Source: Salinimicrobium marinum | GTDB lineage: Bacteria > Bacteroidota > Bacteroidia > Flavobacteriales > Flavobacteriaceae | DNA: 64,000 nucleotides | NCBI RefSeq assembly: GCF_014651535.1 | Contig: NZ_BMXB01000009.1 | Coordinates: 1-64,000 of the forward strand | Direction: 5' to 3' | In this document: positions 19,115 to 28,343 of the stretch, piece by piece | Layout: each line of letters starts with the position of its first letter | Position numbering within the stretch: the stretch's first letter is position 1 | Translations under genes and position numbers: made by a program | The notes under the pieces: model-generated | What the model was told of the DNA's origin: nothing | Seen by the model: the letters and a program-made list of their open reading frames with translations, nothing else | Databases searched by the model: none

Positions 19115-19164
19115 TGTTTCGCTTGGCCTGAGCTTTTGCTTGGCAAATTAAAAACTAGTAGTTA

Positions 19165-20166
19165 ATGAAAAAAATCACAAAAGCCACGTATTTAAAGTGG
19201 TATGAGGACATGCTGTTTTGGCGCAAGTTTGAAGATAAACTTGCTCAAGTATATATTCAGCAAAAAGTTAGAGGATTTTTACACCTTTACAATGGCCAGG
19301 AAGCTATTCTTGCAGGGGCTTTGCACGCCATGGATTTATCAAAAGACAAGATGATCACTGCTTACAGGAATCACGTTCAGCCAATTGGAATGGGTGTTGA
19401 TCCAAGAAGGGTGATGGCTGAACTTTATGGTAAGAAGACAGGAACTTCCCAGGGATTAGGTGGTTCTATGCATATATTTTCTAAAGAACACCGTTTTTAT
19501 GGTGGTCACGGGATTGTAGGAGGGCAAATACCTTTAGGTGCCGGTCTTGCATTTGCCGATAAATATTTCAAAAGAGATGCAGTTACCCTGACCTTCTTAG
19601 GGGATGGAGCTGCTCGACAGGGTTCGCTTCATGAAACCTTTACCATGGCCGTGAAATGGAATTTGCCGGTTGTTTTTTGTGTTGAGAATAATGGATATGC
19701 CATGGGTACTTCTGTTGCACGTACTTCAAAGAGTACTGAGATCTGGAAACTTGGGTTAGGCTATGATATGCCTTGTGGTCCTGTAGATGCAATGAATCCG
19801 GAGAAAGTGGCCGAAGCTTTAGATGAAGCCATTGTACGTGCCCGTAAAGGAGAAGGGCCTACTTTCCTTGAGCTTAAAACATATCGTTATCGTGGTCACT
19901 CCATGAGTGATGCGCAGCAATATCGTACCAAGGATGAAGTAGCCGAGTACCAGAAGATCGATCCTATCACCCAGGTGAAGGACATCATTAAAGAAAATAA
20001 ATACGCTACAGATAAGGAGATCAAAGAAATCGACAAGAGGGTAAAAGATCTTGTTTCTGAATGTGAGAAGTTCGCAGACGAATCTGATTATCCAGACAAA
20101 AATGTGATGTACGATGTAGTGTACGAACAAAAAGATTATCCGTTTTTATCCCATAAATTAGACTAA
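19165..20166 (+). CDS. pdhA: pyruvate dehydrogenase E1 component, alpha subunit
   Basis: Thiamine-diphosphate-dependent decarboxylation of pyruvate, alpha chain of an alpha2beta2 E1. It has 333 residues. The ThDP/Mg motif is GDGAARQGSLHETFTMA ... VENNGYAMGT, and the phosphorylation-loop-like YRYRGHSMSDAQQYR is typical of E1-alpha. GGSMHIFSKEHRFYGGHGIVGGQ is the conserved active-site block. E2 follows after 3 nt. The E1-beta and E3 genes are not in this window. Confidence 0.95.
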   Translation: MKKITKATYLKWYEDMLFWRKFEDKLAQVYIQQKVRGFLHLYNGQEAILAGALHAMDLSKDKMITAYRNHVQPIGMGVDPRRVMAELYGKKTGTSQGLGGSMHIFSKEHRFYGGHGIVGGQIPLGAGLAFADKYFKRDAVTLTFLGDGAARQGSLHETFTMAVKWNLPVVFCVENNGYAMGTSVARTSKSTEIWKLGLGYDMPCGPVDAMNPEKVAEALDEAIVRARKGEGPTFLELKTYRYRGHSMSDAQQYRTKDEVAEYQKIDPITQVKDIIKENKYATDKEIKEIDKRVKDLVSECEKFADESDYPDKNVMYDVVYEQKDYPFLSHKLD

Positions 20167-20169
20167 GCT

Positions 20170-21840
20170 ATGGCAGAAGTAATTAACATGCCGCGTTTGA
20201 GCGACACTATGGAAGAAGGTGTTGTTGCAAAGTGGCTAAAGCAAAAAGGAGATAAAGTAGAAGAGGGAGATATCCTTGCAGAGATCGAAACAGATAAAGC
20301 GACCATGGAATTTGAATCTTTCCATGAAGGTACGCTGCTGCATATAGGGATAGAGGAAGGAGAAACAGCTCCTGTTGATACTCTTCTGGCTATTATTGGT
20401 GAGGAAGGCGAAGACATATCGGGCTTGCTCGATGGAAATTCTTCCGATGAAAAAAAGGATACTTCTGAAGCTAAAGAAGCAAAAGCAGAAAAAACAGAAG
20501 AGAAGAAGCAGGAAGAAGGTGATGAGGAAGAAGTAACCGGTGCCGGTGAAATTCCTGAAGGTGTAGAAGTAGTTAAAATGCCTCGTCTTAGTGATACTAT
20601 GGAGGAGGGTACTGTTGCTTCCTGGCTGAAGAAAAAAGGAGATAAAGTAGAAGAAGGAGAAATCCTTGCTGAAATCGAAACCGATAAGGCTACAATGGAA
20701 TTCGAATCTTTTTATTCGGGTACATTACTGCACATTGGCATTGAAGAAGGAGAAACCGCTCCTGTAGACAGTGTTCTTGCGGTGATTGGGCCGGAAGGAA
20801 CCGATGTTTCTGCTGTTTTGCAAGGTGGAGGAAGGAAGAAATCTACTTCTCCTGCAAAATCTGAAGAAAAGAAGGAAGAGAAACCTTCTGAAGAAACTGA
20901 AAAAGAATCAACTTCTAATACCACTTCTAAAGATGGAGGAAGAATATTTGCTTCCCCTCTAGCTAAGAAAATGGCAGAAGATAAAGGGATTAATCTTGCA
21001 GATGTAAAAGGATCTGGTGAGAATAACAGGATCGTTAAGAAAGATATCGAAAACTTTAAACCTTCAGAAAAACCGGCAGCTGCTCAAAAGCAGGAGGCTG
21101 GTCTTGAAAAAGGTGAACCTGCGAAAGCTGCAGTTCAGCCATACGTTCCTGCAGGAGAAGAGAGTTTCGAAGAAGTTAAAAATTCGCAAATGCGTAAAAC
21201 CATTGCGAAGAGGCTTGGAGAATCAAAATTCAATGCTCCTCACTACTATCTTACCATTGAAGTGGATATGGCCAATGCAATGGCAAGCCGTAAACAGATC
21301 AATGAATTACCAGACGTGAAAGTTTCTTTTAATGACATGGTGATCAAAGCATCTGCTATGGCATTGAGAAAGCATCCGCGCGTAAATTCTCAGTGGACAG
21401 GTGAGAGCACGAAAATTGCAAAACACATTCACATGGGAGTTGCCGTTGCTGTAGATGAAGGCCTTGTGGTTCCTGTGCTTCCATTTGCCGACCAGATGAG
21501 TATGACTCAAATTGGTGCAAATGTGAAGGATCTTGCTGGAAAAGCAAGAAATAAGAAACTACAGCCAAAGGAAATGGAAGGAAGTACCTTTACGGTTTCC
21601 AATCTGGGAATGTTCGGGATCACAGAATTTACCAGTATTATAAATCAGCCAAACTCTGCTATTCTTTCAGTAGGGGCTATCGTTGAAAAACCGGTAGTGA
21701 GAAACGGGCAGATTGCGGTTGGAAACACAATGAAAGTTACACTTGCATGTGACCACAGAACTGTAGATGGAGCTACTGGTGCTGCTTTTCTTCAAACATT
21801 AAAGCAATATCTTGAAAACCCGGTGGTAATGTTAGCATAA
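20170..21840 (+). CDS. pdhC: pyruvate dehydrogenase E2, dihydrolipoamide acetyltransferase
   Basis: Core of the pyruvate dehydrogenase complex; transfers acetyl from lipoyl-lysine to CoA. It has 556 residues. Two tandem lipoyl domains have near-identical ETDKATMEFES motifs with lipoyl-lysines at about 43 and 173, separated by an acidic/lysine linker. A peripheral subunit-binding domain follows (IFASPLAKKMAEDKGINL, about 257). The catalytic domain ends in CDHRTVDGATGAAF with the active-site His. The two lipoyl domains are also similar at DNA level, pointing to domain duplication. It is co-transcribed with pdhA and ends in a strong terminator. Confidence 0.95.
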   Translation: MAEVINMPRLSDTMEEGVVAKWLKQKGDKVEEGDILAEIETDKATMEFESFHEGTLLHIGIEEGETAPVDTLLAIIGEEGEDISGLLDGNSSDEKKDTSEAKEAKAEKTEEKKQEEGDEEEVTGAGEIPEGVEVVKMPRLSDTMEEGTVASWLKKKGDKVEEGEILAEIETDKATMEFESFYSGTLLHIGIEEGETAPVDSVLAVIGPEGTDVSAVLQGGGRKKSTSPAKSEEKKEEKPSEETEKESTSNTTSKDGGRIFASPLAKKMAEDKGINLADVKGSGENNRIVKKDIENFKPSEKPAAAQKQEAGLEKGEPAKAAVQPYVPAGEESFEEVKNSQMRKTIAKRLGESKFNAPHYYLTIEVDMANAMASRKQINELPDVKVSFNDMVIKASAMALRKHPRVNSQWTGESTKIAKHIHMGVAVAVDEGLVVPVLPFADQMSMTQIGANVKDLAGKARNKKLQPKEMEGSTFTVSNLGMFGITEFTSIINQPNSAILSVGAIVEKPVVRNGQIAVGNTMKVTLACDHRTVDGATGAAFLQTLKQYLENPVVMLA

Positions 21841-21866
21841 TGCTGTCATACTTAATTATAAATATC

Positions 21867-21895
21867 AAAATCCCACTCAATTGTGGGATTTTTTT
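21867..21895 (+). terminator. terminator of the pdhA-pdhC operon
   Basis: Inverted repeat AATCCCAC / GTGGGATT with a 6-nt loop and a T run. It overlaps the first codons of the upstream-extended M28 reading frame, which argues for the later M28 start at 21908. Confidence 0.85.
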
Positions 21896-21907
21896 ATCTT
21901 TAGCTTT

Positions 21908-22891
21908 ATGAGAAAAAATATATTGTCAGTCTTCTTTTTATTTACTTGTTCGCTTTTCCTGAGTTGCGGACAGCCAAAAGAGGTTGCCGAAAAAGAATCA
22001 GGATCAGAGAATTTTTCAGGAGAAGTTAGCGTTGTAGAATCGGAGGTTTCTGAAACACTTCAGTACCTGGCTTCAGATGAGCTGCAAGGCAGAAATACAG
22101 GTTCCGAAGGAATTGAAAAAGCAGCAGTCTATATTGAAAACATATTCAGAAAGAATAATATTAAACCCTATTTTGAAACTTACAGGGATTCTTTTGAAAC
22201 CAAAGGAACTACCGGATATAATGTCGTGGGGTTCAAAGAAGGAAAAGACCCGCAGCTGAAGGATGAATTTATCATTATTGGAGCACATTATGACCACATT
22301 GGGCAGGGGGAAACCGTTGGGAACGATTCTTTGGCTAACGGGGCCAATGACAATGCTTCAGGGACTACTGCCGTCCTGGAACTGGCAAAATACTTTGCAG
22401 ATATGGATACAAAAAGAAGTATTCTGTTCACTCTTTATTCAGCCGAAGAATTGGGACTGGTAGGTTCCTCTCATCTGGCTCAGAAACTTAGTGGGGAGAA
22501 CATTGATCTTTATGTAATGTTTAATATCGAAATGATTGGGGTACCTATGAAGGACAAAAGTTATTCTGCTTATTTGACAGGATACGAATTATCCAATCTG
22601 GCTGAAAAGTTCAATGAATATGCAGGAGCTGAGGTGGTGGGTTTTTTACCTCAGGCTAAGGAATACAGTCTTTTCAGGAGAAGTGATAATTATCCATTTT
22701 ATCAGGAATTTGAGATTCCAGCGCAGACGATTTCCACGTTTGATTTTACCAATTATGAGTATTATCATCATGTAGATGATGAATTTGAACTTATGGATGC
22801 CGGGCATATGACAAAGCTGATAGAAGAGATCATTCCTGGGATTGCGAGGATGGCAAACACCCCGACAAAAGAAATCAAAATGAACGAGTAA
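21908..22891 (+). CDS. M28 family zinc aminopeptidase, lipoprotein
   Basis: Predicted periplasmic or outer-membrane-anchored aminopeptidase of family M28. I use the ATG at 21908: the signal MRKNILSVFFLF leads to lipobox FLSC (Cys about 20), and the 9 codons before it overlap the upstream terminator. Zinc ligands are visible in GAHYDHIG (His, Asp), ANDNASGT (Asp) and SAEELGLVGS (catalytic Glu plus metal Glu). The next position has Glu instead of the usual Asp (FNIEMIG), and the last His lies in YYHHVDDEFE. A promoter-like TATCTTTA ends 5 nt before the ATG. The stop overlaps the next start (TAATG). Confidence 0.9.
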   Translation: MRKNILSVFFLFTCSLFLSCGQPKEVAEKESGSENFSGEVSVVESEVSETLQYLASDELQGRNTGSEGIEKAAVYIENIFRKNNIKPYFETYRDSFETKGTTGYNVVGFKEGKDPQLKDEFIIIGAHYDHIGQGETVGNDSLANGANDNASGTTAVLELAKYFADMDTKRSILFTLYSAEELGLVGSSHLAQKLSGENIDLYVMFNIEMIGVPMKDKSYSAYLTGYELSNLAEKFNEYAGAEVVGFLPQAKEYSLFRRSDNYPFYQEFEIPAQTISTFDFTNYEYYHHVDDEFELMDAGHMTKLIEEIIPGIARMANTPTKEIKMNE

Positions 22892-23571
22892 TGAAGAAGG
22901 TTGTTATAACGGGTACGAGCAGGGGAATAGGATTGGAGTTGGTAAAATATTTTGCTAAAGAAGGACACCACGTGCTTGCAATTTCACGAAATGAGAAACC
23001 GGTAAAAAATCTTGACCTTAAAAACGTACATAGTCTCTCCTGTGATATTACTAAAAGAGCGCAATTACAAGCTGTGTCAGATTTTGTAAAGGAAACCTGG
23101 GGAGAAGTAGATATTCTTATCAATAATGCAGGGGCTATAGTAAACAAAGCTTTTGCTGAAATTACGGAAGAAGAATTCGAGCATGTCTATAAAACAAATG
23201 TTTTTGGCGTGGCGTGTCTTATTCAGCAACTTTTGCCGGTGATGACTTCCAAGAGTCATGTGGTAACGGTGAGCAGCATGGGCGGAGTTCAGGGAAGCGT
23301 GAAGTTTCCGGGACTTTCGGCCTATAGTTCCAGCAAGGGTGCGGTCATTACCCTTACAGAATTACTCGCAGAAGAATATAAAGGAAACGGACCATCCTTT
23401 AATGTACTGGCTCTTGGAGCTGTACAAACAGAAATGCTGGAAGAGGCCTTTCCCGGGTATAAAGCGCCTACTTCGGCTAAAGAAATGGCAGCATATATTG
23501 GTCATTTTTCTTTGACCGGAAATAAATATTACAACGGAAAGTTACTACAGGTGTCCAATAGTACCCCTTAA
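22891..23571 (+). CDS. short-chain dehydrogenase/reductase (SDR)
   Basis: NAD(P)-dependent oxidoreductase of unknown substrate. It has 226 residues. Cofactor motif TGTSRGIGLELV (residue 5 on), NNAG at about 78, catalytic Ser in VSSMGG, and YSSSKG with the Tyr and Lys of the SDR triad. The ATG shares a base with the M28 stop, so the two are translationally coupled. It ends 4 nt before the SprT-like gene. Confidence 0.9.
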   Translation: MKKVVITGTSRGIGLELVKYFAKEGHHVLAISRNEKPVKNLDLKNVHSLSCDITKRAQLQAVSDFVKETWGEVDILINNAGAIVNKAFAEITEEEFEHVYKTNVFGVACLIQQLLPVMTSKSHVVTVSSMGGVQGSVKFPGLSAYSSSKGAVITLTELLAEEYKGNGPSFNVLALGAVQTEMLEEAFPGYKAPTSAKEMAAYIGHFSLTGNKYYNGKLLQVSNSTP

Positions 23572-23575
23572 TTGA

Positions 23576-24181
23576 ATGAAAGATATTTTAGCAAGATATA
23601 TTCCCAGTCACGCAGTGGAGCCCGTTTTTGGGCTGATAGAAAGAAATCATATCCACCTGAAGATTGTTAATGAAAGGAAAACAAGACATGGTGATTACCG
23701 GAGAATGCCGGATGGCACCCAGCAAATCACCGTTAATGCTAATTTAAATAAATACCGTTTTCTAATTACGCTCGTTCATGAAATTGCGCATTTACTTGCA
23801 TTTGAATCGTATGGTAGATTAATTAAACCTCACGGAATTGAATGGAAAAGTACTTTTCAGAAGTTGATGTTGCCGTTTATACGACCTGAAATATTTCCGA
23901 CGGAATTGTTACCTTATATTGCAAGGCATTTCAGGAATCCGAAGGCGAGCAGTGATACAGATGCGCATCTTGCGGTAGCTTTAAAAAGATTTGATCAGCC
24001 CAATGATAAAAATTACATTTTTGAAGTTCCGCAAGGCAGTACTTTTAGGATTTATAACGGAAAGGTTTTTAAAAAAGGAGTGAAGAGGGTAAAAAGATAT
24101 GAATGTGTGGAGGTGAATACAGGAAAGGTGTATCTGTTTCAGCCTAACGCAGAAGTAGAGTTGCTTAAGGCAGCTAATTAA
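23576..24181 (+). CDS. SprT-like zinc metalloprotein
   Basis: SprT-domain protein of 201 residues. LVHEIAHLLAFE is the HExxH zinc motif, and a third ligand is likely the His in KPHGIEWKSTF. The C-terminal part (FEVPQGSTFRIYNGKVFKKG) resembles the small zinc-ribbon region of SprT but lacks the clear cysteine pairs. The family includes the DNA-protein crosslink protease Spartan in eukaryotes; the role in Bacteroidota is not established. It is in a tight run with the SDR and guanylyltransferase genes. Confidence 0.85.
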   Translation: MKDILARYIPSHAVEPVFGLIERNHIHLKIVNERKTRHGDYRRMPDGTQQITVNANLNKYRFLITLVHEIAHLLAFESYGRLIKPHGIEWKSTFQKLMLPFIRPEIFPTELLPYIARHFRNPKASSDTDAHLAVALKRFDQPNDKNYIFEVPQGSTFRIYNGKVFKKGVKRVKRYECVEVNTGKVYLFQPNAEVELLKAAN

Positions 24182-24200
24182 TCATCTTAAATGCAGCATC

Positions 24201-25277
24201 ATGGATAAGAATAATTTTGCGGTTTTGATGGCAGGAGGGGTTGGGTCCCGGTTTTGGCCCGTGAGTACAACAAGACATCCCAAGCAGTTTCGGGATCTTT
24301 TGGGTACGGGCGAAACGTTGATCCAGACAACCTATAGAAGATTGAATAAATTAGTGCCTGCAGAGAATATTATCATCCTTACGAATGAGATATACGATCA
24401 ACTTGTAAAGGAGCAATTACCGCAGCTACAAAGTGATCAAATAGTCCTTGAACCTGAAATGAGAAATACTGCCCCGGCGGTTTTACTCGCAGCTCTCAAG
24501 ATCTATAAGAAAAATAGTAATGCGGTGATGATCATGGCACCCAGCGATCACTGGATAGAAGATGAGGATGCTTTTGCCAATGACGTCTCCCTTGCTTTTG
24601 ATGCGTGCCGTACAGGAGATAAAATACTTACCTTGGGGATAAAACCTACTTTTCCCAATACCGGATATGGTTATATTCAGTATGATGACAGTAAGGAGAA
24701 GATAAAATCTGTTCAAAATTTTACTGAAAAACCTTCCATTGAAGTAGCTCGCAACTTTATTTCCCAGGGTAACTACGACTGGAATGCCGGAATTTTCATC
24801 TGGAATGCTTCCTTTATCCTTGATTCTTTCCGAAGAAATCTTCCTGAGATGCATCGGTTATTTTCAGAAGGTACCGCCGTTTTTAATACTTCTGAAGAAA
24901 AGGATTTTATAAAGAAAAATTATCCTGAAGCAGAAAATATCTCGATCGACTACGGGATTCTTGAAAAGGAGGAGCACATATTTGTCATTTCAGCTTCTTT
25001 TGACTGGAATGATCTGGGGACCTGGGGTTCTCTTTACAATGAAGTGGATAAGGATGAAAATGAAAATGCTGCTCTTAACGTGAAACTTCTTGCAAATAAA
25101 TCTACCGGAAATATTATTAGTTCGGCTTCCGGAAAAGTGGTTGTCGTTGAAGACTTGAAGGATTATATAATTATCGACGAAAAAGATGTTTTAATGATTG
25201 TTCCTAAAGAGAAAGAGCAGGAGATAAAACAAATAAGAGCAAAGGTGCAGCAGGATTTTGGTGAACACTTAGGATAA
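24201..25277 (+). CDS. manC: mannose-1-phosphate guanylyltransferase
   Basis: Makes GDP-mannose from mannose-1-phosphate and GTP, a precursor for surface polysaccharide. It has 358 residues. The nucleotidyltransferase signature GGVGSRFWPVSTTRHPKQF is at the N-terminus, followed by MAPSDHWIED, FTEKPS, YDWNAGIFIWNA and DWNDLGTWGSL, all typical of GDP-mannose pyrophosphorylases. It lacks the C-terminal isomerase domain of bifunctional enzymes. It is separated by 19 nt from the SprT-like gene and 3 nt from the DUF389 gene. Confidence 0.93.
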   Translation: MDKNNFAVLMAGGVGSRFWPVSTTRHPKQFRDLLGTGETLIQTTYRRLNKLVPAENIIILTNEIYDQLVKEQLPQLQSDQIVLEPEMRNTAPAVLLAALKIYKKNSNAVMIMAPSDHWIEDEDAFANDVSLAFDACRTGDKILTLGIKPTFPNTGYGYIQYDDSKEKIKSVQNFTEKPSIEVARNFISQGNYDWNAGIFIWNASFILDSFRRNLPEMHRLFSEGTAVFNTSEEKDFIKKNYPEAENISIDYGILEKEEHIFVISASFDWNDLGTWGSLYNEVDKDENENAALNVKLLANKSTGNIISSASGKVVVVEDLKDYIIIDEKDVLMIVPKEKEQEIKQIRAKVQQDFGEHLG

Positions 25278-25280
25278 AAT

Positions 25281-26708
25281 ATGGAAGACAATAACAGCAT
25301 TCCCCCCATACATACAAAGCCTTCGGGTAAGTCACATATAAAAGGTGCTTTTGAAGAGATCAAGGTTTTTTTAAAGGAACTTCTTGATATACACGAGGAA
25401 ACCGACAGGGATACTACTATAGAAATGGTGAAAAGGGATATTTCCTTTAAAGGCCACAATGCCTGGATTCTTATTTTTTCCATTTTTGTCGCTTCCATAG
25501 GTTTAAATGTGAGTAGTACAGCGGTGGTCATTGGTGCCATGTTAATTTCACCACTTATGGGTCCGATAGTTGGAGTGGGGCTTGGTGTGGCGATCAACGA
25601 TATTGATACGCTTAAACGTTCCCTGGTGAACCTTGCCGTCATGGTAGTTTTGAGTGTTTTAACGGCTTATTTATATTTTCTAATATCGCCTATAGAGCAG
25701 GAAACTCCTGAGCTTAAGGCAAGGACCTATCCTACTATTCTGGATGTGCTGGTGGCTATTTTTGGTGGTCTGGCGCTAATTGTGGCCAAAACCAAAAAAG
25801 GCACGATTGCCAGTGTGATCATGGGGGTGGCAATTGCCACAGCCCTGATGCCTCCATTGTGTACGGTAGGATATGGATTGGCAATTGGAAACTGGGAATA
25901 CGCCGGCGGCGCATTGTATTTATTTGCCATTAATTCTGTGTTCATAGCTCTTTCCACATTTGTGGTTGCCAAGATCCTTCGGTTTCCGCTTGTAAAATAT
26001 GCTAACAGCAGGCGCAGGAGAAATACAGCTAAACTGGCTTCTCTTATAGCTATTCTGGTGATGATCCCTAGTATTTTTCTCTTTATAAATTTATTAAGGG
26101 AGCAGGTTTTTCTTTCTAATACCAAGGATTATGTGGAGAATCAAATTGATTATCCGGGAGCTGAGGTGGTGAAGTATGATCAGGACTACAAAAGAAAATT
26201 TGTAGATGTATACCTCATAGGAAGGCCGGTACCTCAGGGTCAGATTGGTCAATGGGTGGAAGAGATAAAGGAAGGACGGGATATGGAAGATGTAAACCTT
26301 AGAATTCATCAGGGGAGTGATCAAAGTTCAGAAATTGCCCAGCAGCTCACCAGTGATGTAAGAGCAGGTATCCTGGAGGATCTATACGTAAGGAATCAGC
26401 AGATCGTTGAGGATAAGGATGCAAGGATCCGTTTGCTGGAACAGGAGCTGGTGCGGCACAGGGCTTCCGGAATTCCATTTCAGACAATAAGCAGGGAAGC
26501 AAAAATAAATTACAGAAACATTGAGCAGTTAAGCTATGCCAATAGTATAGTGACAGATTTCTCCCGCACAGATACGGTTCCCACATTTAATGTAAGGTGG
26601 AATAAATCTCTGTCAAACCAGGTACGGCAAAGTGAAATGGAGAAGCTTAGGGAGTGGCTTCAGGTAAGGTTGTCGCTCGACACCATTTCTGTACAGGCGA
26701 TAAATTAA
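25281..26708 (+). CDS. DUF389 / TIGR00341 family membrane protein
   Basis: Integral membrane protein of unknown function, 475 residues. A soluble N-terminal 55 residues lead into about six hydrophobic helices (65-275). The first block, FVASIGLNVSSTAVVIGAMLIS continuing to SPLMGPIVGVGLG, is the family signature. The C-terminal 190 residues are soluble and include a likely coiled coil (about 375-395). Starts 3 nt after the guanylyltransferase gene and is convergent with mlaF. Confidence 0.88.
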   Translation: MEDNNSIPPIHTKPSGKSHIKGAFEEIKVFLKELLDIHEETDRDTTIEMVKRDISFKGHNAWILIFSIFVASIGLNVSSTAVVIGAMLISPLMGPIVGVGLGVAINDIDTLKRSLVNLAVMVVLSVLTAYLYFLISPIEQETPELKARTYPTILDVLVAIFGGLALIVAKTKKGTIASVIMGVAIATALMPPLCTVGYGLAIGNWEYAGGALYLFAINSVFIALSTFVVAKILRFPLVKYANSRRRRNTAKLASLIAILVMIPSIFLFINLLREQVFLSNTKDYVENQIDYPGAEVVKYDQDYKRKFVDVYLIGRPVPQGQIGQWVEEIKEGRDMEDVNLRIHQGSDQSSEIAQQLTSDVRAGILEDLYVRNQQIVEDKDARIRLLEQELVRHRASGIPFQTISREAKINYRNIEQLSYANSIVTDFSRTDTVPTFNVRWNKSLSNQVRQSEMEKLREWLQVRLSLDTISVQAIN

Positions 26709-26730
26709 TATGGTGTAAAGCTGTAGTTTT

Positions 26731-27495
26731 TTAAATCCCCCTTTGCTGGGCTACTCTTACTTTTTTGAAAAGATCTGATGAATAAACAAAATCTGTTACA
26801 GTTTCATCCTCAGTTTTAAAGATCTGGGTTTTGTCACCTTTCCAGGCCAGTACGCCGTCTTTCAAGAAGGCAATATTCTCGCCAATTTCCAGTAATGAGT
26901 TCATATCGTGGGTAATCACCACAGTGGTAATATCATACTCTACGGTTAGATCATGGATCAGGTTATCGATCACGGTAGCTGTATGAGGATCGAGCCCGGA
27001 GTTGGGCTCATCACAGAATAAATATTTAGGTCTGTTTACGATGGCACGTGCAATAGCTACCCTTTTTTGCATACCACCACTAATTTCTGCAGGGTATTTT
27101 TGTCCTGTATCATTTAAATTTACCCGTTCAAGAACCTCGTGAACCCTGTCTTTAAGATCTTTCTTTTTTGTTTTTGTAAACATCCGGAGAGGAAACATGA
27201 CGTTCTCTTCTACCGTCATGGAATCAAAGAGAGCACCACCCTGAAACAGCATCCCAACTTTTGTACGCAGATCCCTTTTTTGCTCTTCATTGAAGCTCGA
27301 ATAAGCATCCCCGTCATATTCAATAGTTCCCTGTTCGGGGGTAAAAAGTCCAAGCATACATTTAAGGAGTACACTTTTTCCGGAACCAGACTGGCCAATG
27401 ATCAAATTGGTTTTACCAGTTTCAAAGACAAAATCAATTCCCTTCAGAATTTTTTCTTCACCAAAACTTTTATGTAAATTTTTAATTTCTATCAT
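26731..27495 (-). CDS. mlaF: ABC transporter ATPase, MlaF-like
   Basis: ATP-binding subunit of a phospholipid/organic solvent (Mla/MCE) transporter keeping outer-membrane lipid asymmetry. It has 254 residues with Walker A GQSGSGKSVLLK, Q-loop MLFQGGALFDSMTV, signature EISGGMQKRVAIARA, Walker B YLFCDEPNSGLD and H-loop VITHD. The GGALFDSMTV segment is typical of MlaF. Its start overlaps the mlaE stop by one base (TAATG). MlaD, MlaC and MlaB genes are not adjacent. Confidence 0.93.
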   Translation of the reverse strand: MIEIKNLHKSFGEEKILKGIDFVFETGKTNLIIGQSGSGKSVLLKCMLGLFTPEQGTIEYDGDAYSSFNEEQKRDLRTKVGMLFQGGALFDSMTVEENVMFPLRMFTKTKKKDLKDRVHEVLERVNLNDTGQKYPAEISGGMQKRVAIARAIVNRPKYLFCDEPNSGLDPHTATVIDNLIHDLTVEYDITTVVITHDMNSLLEIGENIAFLKDGVLAWKGDKTQIFKTEDETVTDFVYSSDLFKKVRVAQQRGI

Positions 27496-28232
27496 TAGCT
27501 AAGCATTAATTGTGTAACAATGTAATTTGTTACGATGATCACTACACTGGTCCAGACGAATGAGGTGGTACTTGATTTTCCAACTTCAAGCGATCCTCCC
27601 GTCATATAATATCCGTGATATGCAGGAATGGTGGCGAGAATAAAAGCAAAAAGGAAGGTTTTGAAGAAGGCATAGAACACATGAAAGCCAATGAAATCTT
27701 CCTGAAGACCAGTGATAAAAGCTTCTGAACTTACAAAGCCACCCAGCACAGCCGACGTATATGCACCCAAAACTCCCAGGAACATAGAGATGGCTATCAC
27801 AAATGGATAGGTAAGCATTGCTATGATCTTTGGAAATACCAGATAATTCAGTGAATTGATTCCCATTACTTCAAGAGCATCTATTTGTTCGGTCACCCTC
27901 ATAGATCCAATACTGGAGGTAATGAAGGAACCCACCTTACCTGCCATAATGATGGAGATGAAGGTAGGGGAGAATTCCAGGATGATCGATTGTCTTGCAG
28001 CAAATGCCACGAGACTTTTCGGGATGATGGGATTACTAAGGTTAAGGGCAGTTTGCAGTGCTACAACCCCTCCAATAAAGAAGGAAAGAAAAGCAACAAT
28101 CCCCAAAGATCCTACTACCAGTTCATCGATCTCTTTAAAAATAAGTTCCTTTAGTACTGAGCCTTTGGTCATTCGACCAAAAACCCCTTTTATCATTAAT
28201 AAGTATTCACCAATAGATTGCAGGTAGTTCAT
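27495..28232 (-). CDS. mlaE: MlaE family ABC transporter permease
   Basis: Membrane subunit of the Mla/MCE transporter, about 245 residues. Hydrophobic helices appear at about 35-60, 130-160, 180-200 and 220-245 (frame-based estimate). FTSSIGSMRV-like and EQIDALEVMGINSLNYLVFPK is the MlaE signature region. I choose the ATG at 28232 (MNYLQSIGEYL); a TTG 42 nt upstream (28274) extends the frame but is a weaker start. It is coupled to mlaF. Confidence 0.92.
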   Translation of the reverse strand: MNYLQSIGEYLLMIKGVFGRMTKGSVLKELIFKEIDELVVGSLGIVAFLSFFIGGVVALQTALNLSNPIIPKSLVAFAARQSIILEFSPTFISIIMAGKVGSFITSSIGSMRVTEQIDALEVMGINSLNYLVFPKIIAMLTYPFVIAISMFLGVLGAYTSAVLGGFVSSEAFITGLQEDFIGFHVFYAFFKTFLFAFILATIPAYHGYYMTGGSLEVGKSSTTSFVWTSVVIIVTNYIVTQLMLS

Positions 28233-28296
28233 TTGCACGTTTTGTAACGCTAAAATACTAATTTTTTTAAGCAAAGTATTTTAACCTTCTGGAAAC

Positions 28297-28324
28297 TTTA
28301 ACTACAGGATATTTGGTATTTTTG
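28297..28324 (+). promoter_or_regulatory. promoter of pafA
   Basis: TATTTTTG at 28317-28324 is a perfect -7 box ending 19 nt before the ATG; TTTA at 28297-28300 is a weak -33 (16-nt spacer). No PHO-type box was recognised. Confidence 0.55.
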
Positions 28325-28343
28325 GGTTTAAAGAACAAAAACC

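Noticed and set aside
21881-21908. Longer M28 start at 21881
   Set aside because: It overlaps the pdhC terminator and would precede the lipoprotein signal with unrelated residues.
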